Source: Epiperipatus broadwayi (lineage: Eukaryota > Onychophora > Udeonychophora > Euonychophora > Peripatidae). From it: DNA of 64,000 nucleotides. Below are positions 12,880 to 25,924 of the stretch, piece by piece. Position 1 is the stretch's first letter; every line of letters starts with the position of its first letter. The notes under the pieces are model-generated. The model worked only from the letters and a program-made list of their open reading frames with translations. It was not told the DNA's origin and did not search any database. Location: NCBI GenBank assembly GCA_028023455.1, contig JAQFVV010012434.1, forward strand, positions 8,429,355-8,493,354, given 5' to 3'. Made by a program: the position numbers and the translations under genes.

Positions 12880-14140
12880 ACAATAGCAAGGATATCTTTG
12901 ATAATTGAATAAATTATTTTCAATCAAAAATAAATGATTACAGAGATTCATTGTGGTTTTAGAGAATCAAAAAATGCTTTAGACATGACTTTTATTGCCT
13001 GGTAAATGAATGATTTATATATTGTTTCATTGATTGAGTCAAATTATTTGACACACTTAATAAAACAAGTTTATGGCATTGTTTGAAATTAGTTGATTAT
13101 TCACTAAAAATTATTTATATTATATTGCTTTTACTAGATGAAATGAGAGAAAGTGTTATTACTATATGTGGAAAATCTTAGGAATTTGAAAGAAAGCTGG
13201 TGTTAAGTAAGAATATGAACTTGATCTAACATTATTTTATTTTTTTATTATTTCAATTTTATGACAGTGTGTTGGAACTGTTTATTAAGGCTTGTCAAAT
13301 CAGAGATCAAGATGCAATACAGATTTGGTAGTAGAAATTTTTAATCTGAATCAATTAATCATCATCTTGGATTCTGAATTTACAATATGATGATGATTCT
13401 ACTATTTTTGCAAATTCAAAAAATCAATTATAAAATTTACTTATATTTTGAATACAATCTATAAAGACTTTGGTTTAATAATTAATGTTGAAAAACTAAA
13501 GTTCTTTATCAGCAAGTGAGGAAAAAAATATATAGCAACTTTTAGATTTTTATCAACTTAAAAATGTAAACTAGTTTAAACAACTTGATATTTGTATAAG
13601 TATAAAGATGATCCTAGATGTTGAAATACAGCATAGACTCCAATGTGCTTTTGCTGCTTTAAACAAATTAAAAGAATGGCTATTTGATTTCATGGAAATA
13701 ATTACTGTGATTAAGTTAGCTTTATATAGAGTTATTTTACCTATCAAAGCAATATAAGAGTGAAAGAAAAATTCAATTTAAGAAAGCTCTTTAAAATTTT
13801 TAAAGTATAATGGCAAAATCATAATACCAATAAATATATTTTTCAATTGTTTATATTGATATTATTCAGTACACTACTGTAAAATCACACCATCATTTGA
13901 TTGGACATTTCCTACCATGATGGATTATGTTGAACTAGAACACAGTTTGGGAGAAATTTATTCATTTTATGTTATAAGGATTCTTTCAAAGACTCAAAAG
14001 AAGTGAAAATTAATTGTGTCTATTGAAAGATATGGCAGAGAATATAATGCATTGGATATCTACAATTATATATGGCATTAAAATGTTTTAGAAAGAAAAA
14101 GTTTTTGCTGAAGTAATTAAAAAATAGTCCTGCAAATATC
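12880..14140 (+). pseudogene. Decayed LINE reverse transcriptase
   Basis: The plus strand reads, with stops and frameshifts, an RT in correct order. Near 12940-12990 it reads HCGFRESKNALDMTFIAWQ (family QCGFRxxRGTxDMIFxxRQ). Near 13195-13245 a degenerate VK(Q)xxxLDLTLF matches the family GCVLAPTLF. Near 13300-13345 it reads IKMQYRFGSRNF (family IRYRTDGxLFNL). Near 13460-13500 it reads KDFGLIINVEKLKFF (family xxFGLTISxKKTEVL). Near 13660-13690 it reads FAALNKLKEW. The FADD catalytic box region near 13400 is too damaged to read. The family is commonly annotated as jockey-like mobile-element RT. No TSD was found. Confidence 0.65.
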
Positions 14141-15790
14141 AAACAAAAAAATGAATCAACATCTTTTATATTTAAAGTATTTGTCATTTACTGATTGTCT
14201 GATATTGTTATTCCCAAATTAATTTCTAGAACAGTTTTTTTCCTCTTTTATTTTTTTTTATAAATGAAATGGCTGTTGTATGTATGTATGTATGTTTGAA
14301 AGTACTTCTCTATATTATGTCTTTTATTTAAGGGAGTGATAATCCTGATTAGTTGATCTTAGGTGTAAATCAAAATGCAGTATATTAATTTAATTGTAAG
14401 AGTTTAGTTATTTCATTTGAATGATAAGAATCTGAAATACATATGCAAGCAGTAATTATTGTGCTACTCTGATCATTGTGTTTTATATGTGGTCATCGAT
14501 AACTACTAGAATCATCACATTTGACAATAATACATAACTACATTTTTAATTGTAACCCTTTAGTAAATAAAGTATTATTTTATTTGAATGGTGTGCATGT
14601 GAGTTTCTTTGTATTTCATCTCAAACAAATATTTCTATATAAAACACAATAAAATAAAAAGATTTTCTTGTTTATTAATGATAAAATTGATTTTTGGAAA
14701 AAAAGAAGAGAAACGGTATTTCTCAATAGAACTAAATTTTATTTATAAAAATGTGGTATTATGGAATAAAATTATATTAGTAAAAACAATAATATTTTTC
14801 TTATTTTCTCTTTTTCTTTTTTGTTTCCAATTATGATTCATCATCATCTGTTTTCTTTCCTATGACTTGGAAAAATAGACATTGATAACATTTATAAGGG
14901 GGAAGGGTAAAATGAACTACATTTCAATAAACACATTAAATTTGGATGGAAGTAATTAGATTGTTGTTTAAAAGCACTTGAGAATGTATAAAAGACTAGT
15001 GACATAAATTTTCTCAGAATACATTTTGAAACAGAATATGTTTTGTAATGGCAGAGTGTGGACTATCAAATTTATTGTGAAGATCATCTGGGTCTTGTAT
15101 ATGTGTGCTAAAAGCTAAGAGTGCATTATTATTTAAATACATGATAGCTTCATATGAATATGGCTTAAATTATATCAGAATGAATTTCTGAAAGCTCTTG
15201 AGTTCACCTCTGGCCATAAGGCACTCCATGAAGAAAGAAATGATATTATATAGCATGTACATAAAAAAATGATCTAACATAAAAAAGAAAACTTAATTGC
15301 TCCATCTCAACTCTATTGTGTATGTATACATGTGCCTAATCCAAAATAAAAAGAGAAGATCTACTGGTACATCATAATGATCAGCCAAACTATGAGATAG
15401 AGATATTCATAAATCAATCATGAGAATAATTATTAGAAAAATACTACAAGCTATTTTATTAACCTGAAAAATCAATAACTGTTAAAGGACCATATAGATA
15501 AAATTATTCATTTGTAATCTTGTCAAAAAATCTAAATCTCTGATGACAAATGGGAAATTAAAAAAATTTATCCTGAGGATTATTACGGTCAGATGATCAA
15601 ATTATCAGTTTTATTTTTATATTACTATCTTTTTTGCTTGCAAAAAATAAACAAACTAAAAGTAAGAATGATTATTTTCATTATTATATCATATAATCTT
15701 AGTTGGTTAACCATTAACTCATATCAATTCTTATTTATATGAGTCCATCTACTATAAATATTATGTAGGCCTTATAGTAAGCTGTATGCT

Positions 15791-15794
<4 letters not shown>
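14141..15794. other. AT-rich intergenic sequence with small repeats
   Basis: A short (TATG)n run lies at about 14278-14294. A 75-codon lysine/phenylalanine-rich open frame at 14609-14836 looks like chance in AT-rich DNA. Nothing else was recognised. Confidence 0.4.

Positions 15795-15854
<60 letters not shown>
15795..15854. repeat. (TA)n microsatellite at element 3 boundary
   Basis: A (TA)n tract directly abuts the outer end of the LTR copy starting at 15855. A matching (TA)n abuts the other outer end at 20205, consistent with insertion of the element into a pre-existing (TA)n. Confidence 0.9.
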
Positions 15855-15857
<3 letters not shown>

Positions 15858-16806
15858 GCTGGTCAAAGTTCTTTTACCTTGATTATTTGGAAGAGTGTTT
15901 CACTAGGAATCAGTCCATCGGTATTATTTCACTATATCTAGGGTAGCATTATTATTTGAGAGATAGCATTTCATTTTCACTGGAAAATATCTAAAGTTCA
16001 GTAGTACAGGATGCAGAGCTTCGTTCATGGGAACAGCATATTAGAATGGAGGGACAAGGCAAAATTTCCTACTCACGACACATTGAGTGAGAATTACAAC
16101 TGGTGTGGAATATGTATAGCAACATGGTTATTTAATGGTTTCCTCCTTTGTGGATTCAAATCCAGCAGTATATATACTTTTATTTTGAAGCTGTAACTTA
16201 GCAACTACTGCTGGATCTGAGGTGGTTTAAGCACTTAAGTTTCATCTGGAATAGTTTGACCGGATACTTTTATCTAGTAAGATGTTTGAAACAATGCAAG
16301 TTTGTTATCAGTTTTTCGAACGATTGTTTTAAAATAAATCTTATGATTTTAAAACAAGCTAGCATGGACAATTTCCACTAATGTGTTTATTTTATAATTA
16401 CCAATTCGTAATCTTTTACTTTAATCTAAGGGGTCTTCCGGGTAATTGTTTTTCAAAAGACTTTTTAACAAGATTGCATCACTTCTGGCTACAAAATTAT
16501 ATATGAAAAAGTAATATGTTTTATATATGATACCTTATATATATGATATAACTATTAATTTATTCATAATCTCCTATACTGAAATATATAGATATTTATT
16601 ATTTATGCCCGCATACACATGAGAATATTATTAACTAAAATATTTTTAAATTAAAATACATACGTGTTTACATTATTTATGTTATAATACTAACCAAAAG
16701 AAATATGTATATTATTAGCTATGTATATACGTGCGTAAAGGCGGGTTTGAATATGGTTATATAGTAGGAGATTGGATGTGGGCTGTGAAGCAGGATCTGA
16801 GCATCA
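15855..16806 (-). repeat. Element 3, 3' LTR (5'-end clipped)
   Basis: This copy matches 19234-20190 almost base for base. It lacks a 20-bp internal duplication present there and the first 14 nt of the LTR (TGAAGCAGATGATC on the minus strand), so its terminal hairpin arm is missing. A 61-codon frame at 16011-16196 recurs in the other copy only because the LTR is duplicated. Confidence 0.85.
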
Positions 16807-16811
16807 TGTTT

Positions 16812-16826
16812 AAAAAAAGAAAAAAA
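16812..16826 (-). promoter_or_regulatory. T-rich tract preceding element 3 3' LTR
   Basis: On the element sense (minus) strand this is T7-C-T7 about 6 nt before the 3' LTR. It occupies the place where a polypurine tract is expected. Elements 1 and 2 have T tracts in the same place. Confidence 0.5.
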
Positions 16827-17577
16827 GTTTTTACTTGATGTCCAGGTAACTAAAGAACAACTTTGGATTGGTAATGTATCTAAAAGAAATTTTTATTTTA
16901 CTCTGTCAGAGCGCTACCTTGTTTTCACTCAACATTTATACTAAATATCCTAACTCTCTCTGCTATATTAGAAATTTTATGACTTTCATTTATGATAGAA
17001 TACCCTCTCTGCTATATTACTGGAAAAATTTTTCACTGTCTTCCTGTAAAAAAAACTGCTTGGTTAACTGAATAAAATAAAATAATAATAAAGTCCTAAA
17101 CTATTTACCATTGCATATCCATGTTGTCATGTTCTATCCATCCAGCTTCTCCTCCCCCCATTCCACACTCTTCCCCTTGCTCTACTCTCCCCCTTCCGTA
17201 CTTAATTTTTATTTATTTAAATGATTATTGCTATCCTACCTTTTATTTAATATTGATTATTTCTAGATCTAGTTTTTACTGTGAAACATATATATCTGTA
17301 CTGATTATTTACTATTTAGCTCTTTAATGCAAAGTATATCATAAAAATTATTGTAACTTCTACCTGGCCTTCTTTATGTCTTCTTTCGTGGTCTGTTTTT
17401 GGAGTTGTTCTTCAGCACCTAAAACATCTTAACAAAATGATTGATTAATGATTGCATTGATACACTTGATACACATATTTTGGAAAAAAAAACTCTATAT
17501 AACTTTTATTATGAATCATTGCTTTTAAATTTGATAACTCGATCACCTATTGGCAAATTTATAGTGGTATTGCTACC

Positions 17578-17586
17578 GGGCGCCAG
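17578..17586 (-). promoter_or_regulatory. CTGGCGCCC leader box of element 3
   Basis: On the minus strand GGCTGGCGCCCGG is followed after about 20 nt by ATAAATTTGCCA. Elements 1 and 2 have the same arrangement (CTGGCGCC, then ATAAATTTG(T/C)CA) in the same orientation. The function is unknown. The first bases TGGCGCCC match the start of the tRNA-Lys primer-site sequence. Confidence 0.5.
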
Positions 17587-17724
17587 CCAAAGGGATAGGG
17601 CTATATGTTCTGACCAGATGATCCGCTATTATTGGGTTGTATACTTTTCTAAGATTTATACTTAAATAGTTATACATTTACAGCTTTAACAGAAAAAGCA
17701 TTATTATGGCTTTAGCACATATCT

Positions 17725-18960
17725 ATATAAGAGACTGAAAGTGTAACAAAACTGTCATCATTTTATTTCTTTCATTGACTTACGACGTTATATACGCATG
17801 AATATTATTAAAAACATTTCAAAAAAAACCTGCACATTGGCGATTATTTAGAATCTTTATTTTATTATTTTTAACAGTGAAAGCATTTTAAAAGCTGTCG
17901 CTTATTTAACTCTCTCAGACTTGGACATATTATAAATCTAAAATACTTATTTCACAGATGTATTAACGAGGAGAAAAAAATTTTTATATTTAACATCATT
18001 ATTTAAAACATTTAGAAAAAATTATTATATATTATTTAGAGCACACACTACTTTACTATCTTTTTATCTTTAAATGCAAAAGCCCCTTAAAAGCTGACAT
18101 TAATTTAATTCTCTCAGACTTGGAACTATTATTATTTGAAACATTTATAAAAGAAATTATATAGAACATCGTTATTTAAAGCATTTATGAAAAATTATTA
18201 TATATTATTATTATTTAGCGCATATTTCAAAACTTGGGCATTATATTTATTTATAAAATATTTATTAAAAACGGAAAAAAATTATTATATATCTCAATAT
18301 TATTATTCTATATCATACACACTTCTTTATCATCTTTCTATTTTAAATGTGAAAACCCCTTAAAAGCTATCACTATTTTATTACATTGTAAACTCGAAAA
18401 TACTTTATGTTATTTACAATCATTTATGGAAACTTATATATATATATAAAAACACTATTTAAAACATACTTTTTACTTTATTATAATAACTGTGGAGGCC
18501 CCTAAAAACTACCACTATTTTATTTACGGGCATCCTGAATGTAATTTCACATTTATGATCAAGAAAAAAAAACATTATACAACATCTTATTCACTTCTTT
18601 CAAAAAACACATTTTATTTTATAAAAATGAGAGCCCCTTAAAAGCTGTCACTCTTTTATATCACTGGAAACTTACATGTATATGAAAACCATAATCATTA
18701 TTTGGGAAAGCATTTCTTTATCTCTAATTAATATGAAAGTAAAAGCCCCTTAAAAGCTGTTACTTCTCTTTACTTCTTTTTAAAAAACTCACGAGAATTA
18801 TACATGTAATAAATATTTACAGACAATGAATAAAACATTATATAACACTATTATTATTCAAATCATATCCATGAAAGAAAACAAAACAAAACTGCCACTA
18901 ATTTTATTTTATAGGTTCGTGAAAACGAAAAAATTTTTAAAACTTTTATATGGAAAAAAA
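17725..18960. repeat. Degenerate tandem repeat, about 8 copies
   Basis: A box resembling AAAGCCCCTTAAAAGCTGTCACT followed by TTTTATTT recurs near 17737, 17880, 18077, 18353, 18497, 18633, 18740 and 18885, spaced roughly 105-275 bp. An A/T-rich stretch with AAACATTTATGAAAAA separates the copies. Some copies share a longer tail (CTCTCAGACTTGGA at about 17915 and 18112). This forms most of the interior of LTR element 3. No coding capacity is visible. Confidence 0.75.
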
Positions 18961-19183
18961 AATATTTAGTATATGACATACTATTTACTTGAAACATATT
19001 TATATATATATACTGAGAGAAAATTATTTATATTAACAATGACTCACAGGGAGTGTGTACCAATATTCAAAAAATTTTTTAAGCTGGGTGTCCGAAAAAA
19101 AAATTTTCAAAAAAAAATTTTTTTTTTTAAACATGTTACATCTATCACTATCTACTACTATCTCAGATATATGGGTATTTGTA

Positions 19184-19208
19184 TTCAAAGCCCTACATTG
19201 ACATGCCA
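19184..19208 (-). promoter_or_regulatory. Candidate primer-binding site of element 3
   Basis: The minus strand starts TGGC at 19208 and continues to CAATGTAGGGCTTTGAA, 25 nt inside the 5' LTR. It resembles the known tRNA-Lys(1,2) primer site (TGGCGCCCAACGTGGGGC) with mismatches. It aligns with the equivalent sites of elements 1 and 2, including the preceding GGGTTTGG. Confidence 0.45.
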
Positions 19209-19233
19209 AACCCAGAGAAAAGAAAAAAAAATC

Positions 19234-20202
19234 TGTGCCGGTCAAAGTTCTTTTACCTTGATTATTTGGAAGAGCGTTTCACTAGGAATCAGTCCATCAG
19301 TATTATTTCACTAGATCTAGGGTAGCATTATTATTTGAGAGATAGCATTTCATTTTCACTGGAAAATATCTAAAGTTCAGTAGTACGAGATGCAGAGCTT
19401 CGTTCATGGGAACAGCATATTAGAATGGAGGGACAAGGCAAAATTTCCTACTCACGACACATTGAGTAAGAATTACAACTGGTGTGGAATATGTATAGCA
19501 ACATGGTTATTTAATGGTCTCCTCCTTTGTGGATTCAAATCCAGCAGTATATATACTTTTATTTTGAAGCTCTAACTTAGCAACTACTGCTAGACCTGAT
19601 TAAGTTTCATCTGGAATAGTTTGACCGGATACTCTTATCTAGTAAGATGTTTGAAACAATGCAAGTTTGTTATCAGTTTCTCGAACGATTGCTTTAAAAT
19701 AAATCTTATGATTTTAAAACAAGCTAGCATGGACAATTTCCACTAATGGGTTTATTTTATTATTACCAATTCGTAATCTTTTACTTTAATCTAAGGGGTC
19801 TTCCGGGTAATTGTTTTTCAAGAGACTTTTTAACAAGACTGCATCACTTCTGGCTACAAAATTATATATGAAAAAGTAATACGTTTTATATATGATACCT
19901 TATATATATGATATAACTATTAATTTATTCACAATCTCCTACTTTGAAATATATAGATATTTATTATTTACACCCGCATACACATGAGAATATTATTAAC
20001 TAAAATATTTTTAAATTAAAATACATACATGTTTACATTATTTATGTTATAATACTAACCAAAAGAAATATATATATTATTAGCTATGTATATACATGCG
20101 TAAAGGCGGGTTTGAATATGGTTATATGGTAGGAGATTGGATGTGGACTGTGAAGCAGGATGTGGGCTGTGAAGCAGGATCTGAGCATCAGATCATCTGC
20201 TT

Positions 20203-20204
<2 letters not shown>
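19234..20204 (-). repeat. Element 3, 5' LTR
   Basis: TG...CA repeat of 971 bp. Its outer 35 nt (20170-20204) form a near-perfect hairpin (TGAAGCAG, GATCTGA, TGC, TCAGATC, CTGCTTCA). The inner end is CCGGCACA, close to CCGGTACA of element 2. Confidence 0.85.
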
Positions 20205-20266
<62 letters not shown>

Positions 20267-20273
20267 ATATATG
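20205..20273. repeat. (TA)n microsatellite
   Basis: A (TA)n run of about 60 bp with one C interruption abuts the outer end of element 3. Confidence 0.93.
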
Positions 20274-22045
20274 TTGCACATTATCTAATTTCTAATTGAG
20301 AAATTGTATATATGTGTTATTGATTAGCACTATTTACATATGTAATTCAACCTTGATGGGGCATTTGGATAATAAAAATAAATGTTGTGTATATGTATTT
20401 ATCTAATTTGTAAAAAAAAGAAAAAAGGTAATGTAATTTATCATTACCCAGTAATGCAGATGCCTTGTCAAAGATTGTTCCAACCATTGTTTGAGAGAAT
20501 ATAAAGACAACTTGTATGTTTTGTTACTGGGAATAAAACTGTTTTGGTTGTATACATTTTTGTTTTATTCACTTTCATTAATGAATTTCACCAAGATAAT
20601 TGAGTAGTGCTACATTACCAGTAAGTTTCAGAAATCCCATGCTTCATGGCTAACAGGATTTCTACAAAAGAATATAATTACAAGCATAAGTTGCTAGTAG
20701 TTCTGAATCTTTAATAATATAACTATCCAGAACTTATAAATATCCTAGCCACCTTAGGTATAATGGGTTATATCCATATGATGAGCTGTAAATATTACTG
20801 TTGTGGAGTTAACATTGGCAATAGATTTTACACTTATAATGTCCCTCAGCATGCTCACCATAGTTTATGTTTGGGCTAGTAAGCCATGATTTTACTTATT
20901 TGGAACCAATTATATTTGCTATCCAAGTGTGGTCTGAGTATAGCATCCTTTGGAAGTCCCATTATATTATATAGAATTTTTATATTATTATATAATTGTT
21001 ATTAAACTTTAACATTAATTATTTTAGAGTTAAATCAATATTGTTATTACTTATATCTTTTGTATTTTAGCTTGAATCATATATTAATATATGTTTATGA
21101 GATTGCATGTTAAACAGCTCTGAATCCAATTTCTCTCAATGGGCAGAATTGGAGGTTATAGTTATATAAAGTAGGGTGTTATAGTGTCAAAATAAAGCGT
21201 CATCTGTCCTTCTAGATACTAAAAGTTTGACATTATCTAGATGATCTCTTAATTAGTAAACAAAATAAACTGAAGACATTAAATATTTTTTCTTGGGGAA
21301 GGGCGGTTGAGGATTATCAGGACATTTTAGATTTATATCTGACAGCATAATGAGAAATATAATTATCATCAAATAACTCATACATATGTATATGTATAAC
21401 ATGGTACATTTATGTAATGTTTCCAGGTGCTTTTGCATACATATAAAAATAACTACTAAGTTTCACAATGTTAACAACCAAACTGCTAAGCAAATAAAAA
21501 TTTATATGCTTTTGACTGCAGCCAAAAAACCTATATGAAATTGAATATGCACAATAACAACTGTGATATTAAATGATACCACTGCTAATATAAGTGAATA
21601 TGGATTTTCATAATATTCCCTAGCTGAGTCATTTTAATACCCTTGAGAAAGATGAGTATATATTCTTAGAGAATCGATTAAATATAATATAAATCAAAAT
21701 AATAGACACTCTTCTAATATACAAATTAATTTAATACCATCAAATCGATTTTCATCCTAATTAGAACCATTTCAAGATGCCATTTTTAGAACATTCATTT
21801 TGTGACAAAAGAGTTGTTATAACTCTGTACAGTCTTTTGTGACAATCACTAAAATTAAACTCACAAAAAAAATTGTTAGAATTTTTTAAAATTTATATCT
21901 ATGTTTATATCACTTATACATCTGTATTTATTTATTTATTTCAATTTTTTATTCCATATATATCTTATTGATTCTTTTTTTTTTCAATAACTTATCATTA
22001 ATCAAATAAACAATTCCTTAACCTCTTCATTAAGTAATATATTTG
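20274..22045. other. AT-rich intergenic sequence
   Basis: No coding landmark was recognised. Short open frames lack family resemblance. A TATTTATTTATTT run lies at about 21927-21942. Confidence 0.4.
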
Positions 22046-23175
22046 CCTATAAATACACACATAATTATATCTCTATCTACATTACAGCATCCAATTCTCT
22101 AATAATAACCACCACCATCTCCCAATTTTATATAACATTGACTAGATTCATACATTTATTCATATTCCTTTGTATATATAATGTTTCATAATATTTCCTT
22201 TCTATAAAAATTTTACTGTACTTCATTATCTGTATATTCTTTTCACAATTAATTATATGCCCATTTTTAAGGTAATGATTATATGATCCCAACTTAATAT
22301 CATTTCTATTAATCACTTTATTCTGCTCTTTAGACTTTTCAACTGCATTCTTCCCTGACTGTCCCACCTACATCATATGATTTTGTCACAAGTAATTATT
22401 CATTTTTGCTTTGCATAAATATTGTCTTAATGATTTACTATTTTTCCATTTTATATTTATCTTATTATTTACCTTCTCTTTATTTAGTAATGTATAAACT
22501 TCATTTGAATATGCAATTGAAATTCATTTTATAACTTTTTGAACTCTTGTGTTATTACCTTCCTTATACTTACTATTAATGGTATTTAAAATTTTACTAA
22601 TTACCTTTCTATCATAACTTATCTCAGTATATTTCTTATGAATTTCTAATTTCTGATTATATGCTTCGTTTTTATTTAAACTATGTCTATCATTTTGAAC
22701 TTTAAACCCTTTCACAATTGCCATTATTTGAGACTATGGTTATGTGACTTAGAAGCTATTACTTATCTAAATATTTGTATCCTTAATGTAATGTTTTAAA
22801 TATACATCTCCATTAAATTCTTTATTATATACAAGTCTAAATATTTTAATCTTTTTTCTTCTTTTCTATTATAAGTTTAGTATTGCATTGTATGTCATTT
22901 ATTTCTTTAAATGCATTCATAATACTTCTACTATTCTCCATTCTAATTATACCATCTGCATATCTATAATATTTTTAAATTTTCTTACTTTTAATTTATC
23001 AATAATCTTTTTCTCAATAAAATCAATCATAACCTATGACATAATACCAATAATAGAACATACAACAACCTAGTTACTATCAACCTTCCAGTACACTTTG
23101 TTGTTTTTAAAATATAATATTTCATTTATAATTAACAATGCTTTTTCAATAATATATGCCCACTTGTATAACAGG
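22046..23175 (-). pseudogene. Penelope-like element, downstream half (RT core to GIY-YIG)
   Basis: The minus strand carries the later part of a Penelope-like polyprotein. At 23160-23085 it reads IINEILYFKNNKVYW (family xxFxFNNxxYxQ). At 22960-22920 it reads KYYRYADGIIRMENS, the RT catalytic YADD box with the second aspartate replaced by glycine. At 22724-22524 there is a 66-codon open stretch of the thumb region, including ISYDRKVISKILNTI. Near 22370-22130 it reads VGQSGKNAVEK, then LGSYNHYLKNGHIINCEKN and IFIERKYYETLYIQRN, matching the C-terminal GIY-YIG endonuclease. Stops and frameshifts make it inactive. Its upstream half continues at 25925-26620 because a LINE is inserted in between. Confidence 0.75.
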
Positions 23176-25921
23176 CTGATGGTGCTAAGGATCTCATGGT
23201 TGCAGATACAGGATGCCATTTGAGATGTTATTTTATTTAAGTACTCACAACTGTATGTCACTTTCAAGTAAAGAAAAATTGCAAGGATTGCATGAAAAAG
23301 TGTCTCCCATTAAGTGGAACATTATTGGACTTTGTAAACTTAAAAGAAAAGATGAAAAGATAATTGAATTAAAAAGTGAGCATGTATTGTATTGCAAAGG
23401 CACAAACATGGGAGATACAAGTGGAGTAGAATATATTATAAATAAGAAGTGGAAAAACAGCATTGGTATATTAGACAGAATGGCAAGAATATTATTCAAT
23501 TTAATAGCAGATATCAAATGGAGATACCCCAACTAGTTATCATTGTGATGATAAAGTAGGAGACTTTTATATGAATGTACAAAAGGCTTTTGATCAGTCT
23601 AAACAACATTTTTAAATTGTTATGGAAAGCTTTAATGCTATAATTGGTAAACAATTGAAAGATAAAAGTGCTGTAGGTAAATTTGTTTATAATGCTAGAA
23701 ATAGGAAAGATCATAGATTGTGAAGTTTGCAGGGGAAAATATTATGAATTCTTTTTTTTAAAAAAAATGTTAAATAGAAATTGACATTGAAACATCCAAA
23801 TGAAGGTATAACAGAGTTGGATTGTATTTTGACTAACAGAAAATATGTATTTCAAGATTTCAGGAAGTCATCATCAATTAATGAGATGTAAGATACATGT
23901 TAATGCAAAACTAAAGATACAAAAATTTATTAAAAAAACAATAACCATACTTGATATTCCTAATCTTCAGAAACATTCCAATGAATTTAAATTAGAACTT
24001 ACATATCATTTTAAAATATTAATAGGTTTTGAATATGATTCAGATATGAATAAAATCAATAGCAAGATAACTGACAAATTTTTAAAAATTGCAATAGAGA
24101 TGGCTGGTTCAAAAAAGCAGCAATTGACCAGTAATCTTTCTAGTGAGATAAGACAGTTTATGGAAAAAAAATGAAAATATATAAAAAATTATGCATTAAA
24201 AAAATGATGTGAAAAAGACTTAATAAGAAAGTATAATTTTGCATTAGCAAGGGAAAATATCAAAACCATAAAACAACATCTTGGTATTAATAGAAAATTT
24301 ATTTCTGAAATAAAAAAAAGGTGGAACCATTACTAAAAAGAGAGATGACATCATAAAATGTGTAGAAGAGTTCTATCAAGAATTATATAGCAATAAAGAA
24401 CAAAGAAAAATATATCCTACAACTACTATATCTTATGTATTGCTCAGGATTTTAAATAAAGAAGTCATGCAATTAAATTTGTGAGGAAGAGGAAAACTCC
24501 AGGTAATGATGGAAATATAACTGATATCTTAAAAGAAGCAGAAGAAATATAAAAAATTGTGACAAAGGTTTATACCAAATATCTGATGTACCAGATGATT
24601 GGTGTAATGCAGTATTAATATTAATATTTTAAAAAGTTAGTAAAGAAAATATTAGAATTTATAGACCTATCAGTCTTTCATCAATTCTATACAAATTTTT
24701 TACCGAAATAATTACAACTTATCTGCAGAGAACTTTGGATTTTAAACACACAAAAGAACAAACTGGATTTAAAAATGATTTTAATATAGTGAATCATATC
24801 TAAATATTGAGAGAAGTTATAGAAAGAACCAATAAATAAGAGTTGCCATTATGCATTGGATTTGTAAATTATAAAAATGCATTTGATTCTATAAGCATTT
24901 CTTCAGTGAATAAAGCATTGGATCATCAAAGTATAGATCCAGGATATTGTCATATTCTGAAGAATATTTATAAAAATGCAACAGCAACAATTATTGTACA
25001 TAATGATATTAAAAAGATTAACATTAAGAAGGTGTAAAACATGGTGACTCCATATGTCCAAAACTTTTTACAGCAGTGCTGCAATAAGTATTTTGTGGAT
25101 TAAAACTAGAAGTTAAAAGAATAAAAGCAAATGGAGATTATTTAAGTCATTTATATTTTTGTAGATGGTGTACTTGTTTTGCAAATAATGCTTCAGGGCT
25201 TTAGGAAATGTGGCAAAAATCATCAGATGAAAGTTTTAAAATAGTACTAAAGGTAAATGTTAAAAAGATTAAAATAATGTTTAATAAATTTTCTCAAAAT
25301 ATAAAAATTAAAAGTGATATGATGAAGTAGATAAAATTAACAGAAGAAGTTAACAACTACAAATGCCTTGGTCAGATTATTACTACAGATGAAAGCATGG
25401 TTGAACTGCTTTTGGCAGAAAGAAATTAAAAGTAAATATGCCTATGTATTTGAAAATGAAGCTTTTTAATAAATGTCTTTTACCAGTTCTTACATATGGC
25501 TCTGAGACTTGATCATTTAACAGAAGATCCATACATATACTTCATATCACTCAAAAAAGTATAGATAGATGTATGTTAGGAGTAAAAAGAAGATACTGAA
25601 AATGAAATACATGTCATAAAAGAACAAACAGATGTTATTGACATTATTAAAAGAATTAAGAGACTGAAATGGAGTTGGAATGGATATTTTGTTAGAAGAG
25701 ATGATAATAGATGGACAATTGAAATCTTAAACTGGATTCCAAGAGATTATAAAAGACCCAGAAAAAGATATCAAATGAGATGGATGGACGAAATAAGGAC
25801 CTTGCTGGGATGATGTGAAAAAGAGAGACTAGATATTGGAAAAGATGGAATAAACTTAGAGAGACCTTCATCCTTGAATGGATCTATAATGATTAAAAAT
25901 TATGATGATGATGATGATGAT
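23176..25921 (+). mobile_element. RTE-type LINE, near full length but inactive
   Basis: An apurinic-type endonuclease comes first (23245-24150). Landmarks are LSSKEKLQGLHEKV, WNIIGLCKLKRK (family DIIGLSEVRRK, so the catalytic E is lost), VMESFNAIIGKQ (family VMGDFNAxIG) and GSHHQLMRCKI (family SDHRLV, D lost). The RT follows: at 24655-24700 YRPISLSSILYKFFTEIIT, at 24862-24890 FVNYKNAFDS (motif A with D to N), and near 25150 FVDG replacing the YADD box. The C-terminal tail near 25670-25890 has LKWSWNGYFVRRDDNRWTIE, RPRKR and MRWMDEIRTLLG. It ends in a (GAT)n tail at 25904-25921, typical of RTE short tandem tails. It interrupts the Penelope-like element on the opposite strand. Confidence 0.8.
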
Positions 25922-25924
25922 AGT

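Larger units (their letters stand above)
15855..20204 (-). mobile_element. LTR element 3, pol-less, complete
   Basis: Two direct repeats of about 950-970 bp (15855-16806 and 19234-20204) flank a 2427-bp interior. Orientation is minus, judged from features shared with elements 1 and 2. The 5' LTR (higher coordinates) begins TGAAGCAG on the minus strand and ends CCGGCACA. Twenty-five nt inside it is a tRNA-Lys-like primer-site candidate. A CTGGCGCCC box lies further in, and a T-rich tract precedes the 3' LTR. No gag, protease, RT or integrase motif was found; the interior is dominated by a degenerate tandem repeat. A 4-bp ATAT duplication (15851-15854, 20205-20208) is possible but lies in (TA)n, so it is weak evidence. 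Older than element 2, judging by visibly more LTR differences. Confidence 0.75.

Noticed and set aside
16111-16170. tRNA-like region in element 3 LTR with GGATTCAAATCC
   Set aside because: It has a B-box-like word but no acceptor stem or convincing cloverleaf. It is present in both LTRs as part of the repeat.
19060-19135. Palindromic A/T runs resembling a terminator
   Set aside because: They are low-complexity A and T homopolymers in eukaryotic AT-rich DNA.
19209-19233. A purine run (AGAGAAAAGAAAAAAAATC) before 19234 read as a plus-strand polypurine tract
   Set aside because: This would make element 3 plus-oriented, but the hairpin LTR start, the primer-site candidate and the CTGGCGCC box all indicate minus. 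The run then falls between 5' LTR and primer site.
16011-19575. A 61-codon frame conserved in two places (16011-16196 and 19390-19575)
   Set aside because: Conservation follows from duplication of the whole LTR; flanking non-coding bases are equally conserved.
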